A stretch of DNA of 64,000 nt, taken from positions 1 through 64,000 of the forward strand of contig NZ_NOZR01000032.1 of the NCBI RefSeq assembly GCF_002250655.1. Reading direction: 5' to 3'. Made by a program: the position numbers and the translations under genes. Shown in pieces: positions 62,159 to 64,000 of the stretch (positions within the stretch are counted from its first letter, which is position 1; the number at the start of each line of letters is the position of its first letter). The notes beneath the pieces are model-generated. The model saw only the letters and a list, made by a program, of their open reading frames with translations. It was not told the DNA's origin and ran no database searches. This DNA comes from Mycolicibacterium sphagni. Lineage in GTDB: Bacteria > Actinomycetota > Actinomycetes > Mycobacteriales > Mycobacteriaceae.

Positions 62159-62785
62159 ATGACGGGTAAGGACTGGCTGAGTTCGCGGCGCGCGGAAGTA
62201 GCCGCCGACCGCATCCTCGACGCGGCAGGCGACCTGTTCGCCAAACATGACGTGGCAAGCGTGGGGATGAATGACATCGCCCGTGCCGCAGGGTGTTCCA
62301 GGGCCACGCTGTACCGCTACTTCGAGAATCGCGAAGTGCTGCACACCGCGTATGTGCACCGCGAGGCCTACCGGTTGCACAAGCAGATGTCCGAGCTGAC
62401 CAGCGGGATTACCGACCCGCGCGAGCGGCTACTGGCCGGGCTGACCACATCGATGGAGTTGGTGCGCGAAAGTCCTGCGCTGTCATCGTGGTTCGCCACC
62501 GCGGACTCCCCCATCGGCGCGGAGATGGCTGAGCAGTCCGAGGTCATTCAGGCATTGACGTCGGGCTTCCTGCTTTCGCTGCGGCCCGACGACCCGGACG
62601 TCGTGCACCGCCGCGCCCGCTGGCTGGTTCGGGTGCTGACCTCGCTGCTGATTTTCCCCGGCCGCGACGCCCGCGACGAGCGCGCCATGCTCGAGGAATT
62701 CGTCGTTCCCATGATGTGCCCCAATGAAACCGAGCCTGCGACTAACGCATCGAGTCTGCGCACAGATCGCACTTCATCCCCATAG
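62159..62785 (+). CDS. TetR family regulator
   Basis: 208 residues. N-terminal helix-turn-helix: DRILDAAGDLFAKHDVASVGMNDIARAAGCSRATLYRYFENREVL (about 18-62). The C-terminal half is a ligand-binding helical domain. Adjacent to the P450 stop with no gap, so it is cotranscribed and probably controls the operon through the palindrome at 60899. Corresponds to Rv1255c. Confidence 0.9.
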   Translation: MTGKDWLSSRRAEVAADRILDAAGDLFAKHDVASVGMNDIARAAGCSRATLYRYFENREVLHTAYVHREAYRLHKQMSELTSGITDPRERLLAGLTTSMELVRESPALSSWFATADSPIGAEMAEQSEVIQALTSGFLLSLRPDDPDVVHRRARWLVRVLTSLLIFPGRDARDERAMLEEFVVPMMCPNETEPATNASSLRTDRTSSP

Positions 62786-62844
62786 TCGCGCACTGAGCGC
62801 GGGCTCGTCGACACGGCGTCGGGTTGGCGCCCGACGCTGTCGGC

Positions 62845-63701
62845 ATGACGAATATCGAAGGCCCCTTCGTCGGCAGTGAAGCGCTCACGAGTGGCGCTCT
62901 GCGCAGCCATCAACTGCGTGCCCGCTATCGCGCGGTCTTTCCCGACGTATATGCGCTGAAGGGGGCTGAGTTAACACTTCACCAACGCGCCCGGGCCGCA
63001 TGGCTCTGGTCGCATCGAAACGGCGTGCTCATGGGGCTGACGGCGGCAGGCCTTCATGGCATGAAATGGTTGGACGCCAGCGAGCCGGCCGAGCTGGTCT
63101 CGGCGAACGCCAGGCCGCCTAAGGGCATACGCACCCACAATCTGTGCCTTAAGCCCGGCGAGCGGATGTTGTTGGGCGACTTGCCTGTCACAACACCCCA
63201 GCGCACGGCATTCGACATTGGTCGGCGCCATCCCACCCGATCGACGGTCGCCCGGATGGATGCACTGTTGCGCGCGACAGGAATCGGAGTTGCGGATATC
63301 AACGCGATCGCGGCGCAACACCCTGGCGCTCGGGGTCTTCGCCAACTGGAGAAGGTGTTGGCTCTGATCGATACCGGCGCCCAATCACCAAGGGAAACCT
63401 GGCTGCGGCTGACGCTTGTCGATGCCGGGCTCCCCCGGCCGCAGACGCAGATACTCGTTCGCTGCCCCGACTCGTTCACGACCTATTACCTCGATATGGG
63501 ATGGGAAGAAATGATGGTCGCCGTTGAGTACGACGGCGACCATCACCGCACAGATCGCTGGCAGTACGCCAGGGACTCTCGCCGGGCGAGGATTTGGAGC
63601 GACTCGGTTGGATCGTCATCCGCCTGCTTGCTTCAGACACATCGGGCGACATTGTGCGCCGTGTGTGTGACGCGCCAGCGCGGCGGTCGAGTCTGCGCTG
63701 A
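62845..63701 (+). pseudogene. DUF559-type endonuclease-domain protein with a frameshift
   Basis: ATG 62845 opens MTNIEGPFVGSEAL..., with a winged N-terminal part (AWLWSHRNGVLMGLTAAGLHG), then a PD-(D/E)XK-like C-terminal region with VAVEYDGDHHRTDRW. At about 63581-63588 (gccgggcgaggat) one base is missing. The frame then runs open to the window edge, while the next frame gives EDLERLGWIVIRLLASDTSG, as expected, ending at TGA 63701. A real mutation or a sequencing error. Such genes are numerous in mycobacteria and often annotated as AbiEi-like or DUF559. Confidence 0.75.
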
Positions 63702-63707
63702 CGGCGT

Positions 63708-63763
63708 CGAGTCTGCGGCCAGCGCGGGATTTTTGGGAGAATTGCGCGCTCACCGCAGACTCG
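63708..63763. repeat. Inverted repeat CGAGTCTGCGG ... CCGCAGACTCG
   Basis: Perfect 11-base arms (63708-63718, 63753-63763) lie between convergent genes, probably a bidirectional terminator. The core CGAGTCTGCG also occurs directly at 63689-63698 and 62751-62760, so it may be a dispersed short repeat. Confidence 0.6.
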
Positions 63764-63810
63764 CGGTCAGGTTGGGTGCGCACCCCGACCGGCTAGGTGC
63801 GACACCCGGG

Positions 63811-64000
63811 CTAGGTGCGAACCCGGGCGACGCGGTGCAGGAGCCAGGCCACCGGGATCGTCATCACCAGCGTGACCACGAACAGCGCCGGCGCCGACCC
63901 GGTGTAGACCGGCCAGCCCAGCACTTCGACCATGGCGATCTCCATCACCACGAGGTGAACGAGGAAGATTTCGTAGGAGATCTCCCCGAGCCACACCATC
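63811..64000 (-). CDS. Acyltransferase 3 family membrane protein, C-terminus only
   Basis: About 62 residues at the right edge: VWLGEISYEIFLVHLVVMEIAMV, another helix and the end WLLHRVARVRT. The G-SYEIFLVH signature marks the last helices of acyltransferase-3 (OafA-like) proteins. The rest lies beyond the window. Corresponds by position to Rv1254. Confidence 0.75.
   Translation of the reverse strand, partial: MVWLGEISYEIFLVHLVVMEIAMVEVLGWPVYTGSAPALFVVTLVMTIPVAWLLHRVARVRT

Noticed and set aside
1..64000. Insertion sequences, prophage, tRNA and rRNA genes
   Set aside because: No transposase, integrase or phage structural product and no cloverleaf or rRNA-like sequence was found on reading both strands; weak or unusual tRNAs could be missed without a covariance search.

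Overview
The window is chromosomal DNA of a high-GC actinomycete, very probably an environmental or fast-growing Mycobacterium (Mycolicibacterium). The basis is family recognition and gene order, not a database search. Three blocks follow, as I recall it, the M. tuberculosis H37Rv order in reverse: cysNC-cysD-canA-oppBCDA (Rv1286-Rv1280c); the SbcC/SbcD-like pair, SixA, lprC, lprB and two ABC exporters (Rv1278-Rv1272c); and the Rv1264-type adenylyl cyclase, amidase, HIT, Ddn-like, udgB, tap, FAD oxidase, cyp130, TetR and acyltransferase genes (Rv1264-Rv1254). I saw no tRNA, rRNA, CRISPR array, insertion sequence or prophage.

Layout. 1-5380: a PUFA-synthase-like pair on the minus strand, a PfaD-type enoyl reductase followed by a KS-AT-(ACP)n megasynthase that runs off the left edge. 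5.7-18 kb: accessory redox and catabolic genes: a hemophore-like protein, a Tat-type flavin amine oxidase, two very small ORFs, an MFS pump, an LLM oxidoreductase / lactate 2-monooxygenase-like / FMN split-barrel operon, a tandem nitrilase with a degenerate second half, a bicupin, a TDT/SLAC1-type transporter, two VOC proteins and an Rrf2 regulator. 18-20.5 kb: two secreted alanine-rich proteins of unknown function whose promoters share the same triple direct repeat. 20.7-25.5 kb: a sulfate-activation operon (cysD-cysNC-cysQ-isochorismatase-family hydrolase) with a clear sigma-A-like promoter, preceded by carbonic anhydrase canA.

26-32.7 kb: oligopeptide importer oppBCDA and an alpha/beta hydrolase. 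32.8-36.2 kb: a DszC-like flavoprotein, the decayed tail of a DszA/NtaA-type monooxygenase, and a molybdopterin oxidoreductase. 36.2-45.6 kb: SbcC/SbcD-like repair genes, SixA phosphatase, LprC/LprB lipoproteins and a heterodimeric ABC exporter. 45.6-49.7 kb: a PucR-regulated permease and alcohol dehydrogenase, lying where M. tuberculosis carries the pknH/embR segment. 49.8-58.2 kb: adenylyl cyclase and a likely Rv1265-type partner, a TauE/SafE exporter with a GntR regulator, a deoxyinosine glycosylase, amidase, HIT, Ddn-like and LLM proteins, and UdgB. 58.2-64 kb: Tap-like pump, FAD-linked oxidase, CYP130-like P450 and TetR regulator, a frameshifted DUF559 gene, and the end of an acyltransferase.

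The best leads are the shared 10/11-bp-phased operators of the two secreted proteins, the self-overlapping leaderless promoter and palindrome of cyp130-tetR, the tandem nitrilase that lost two of three catalytic residues in its second domain, the DszA/NtaA remnant, and the altered metal-ligand motifs of the SbcD-like nuclease.
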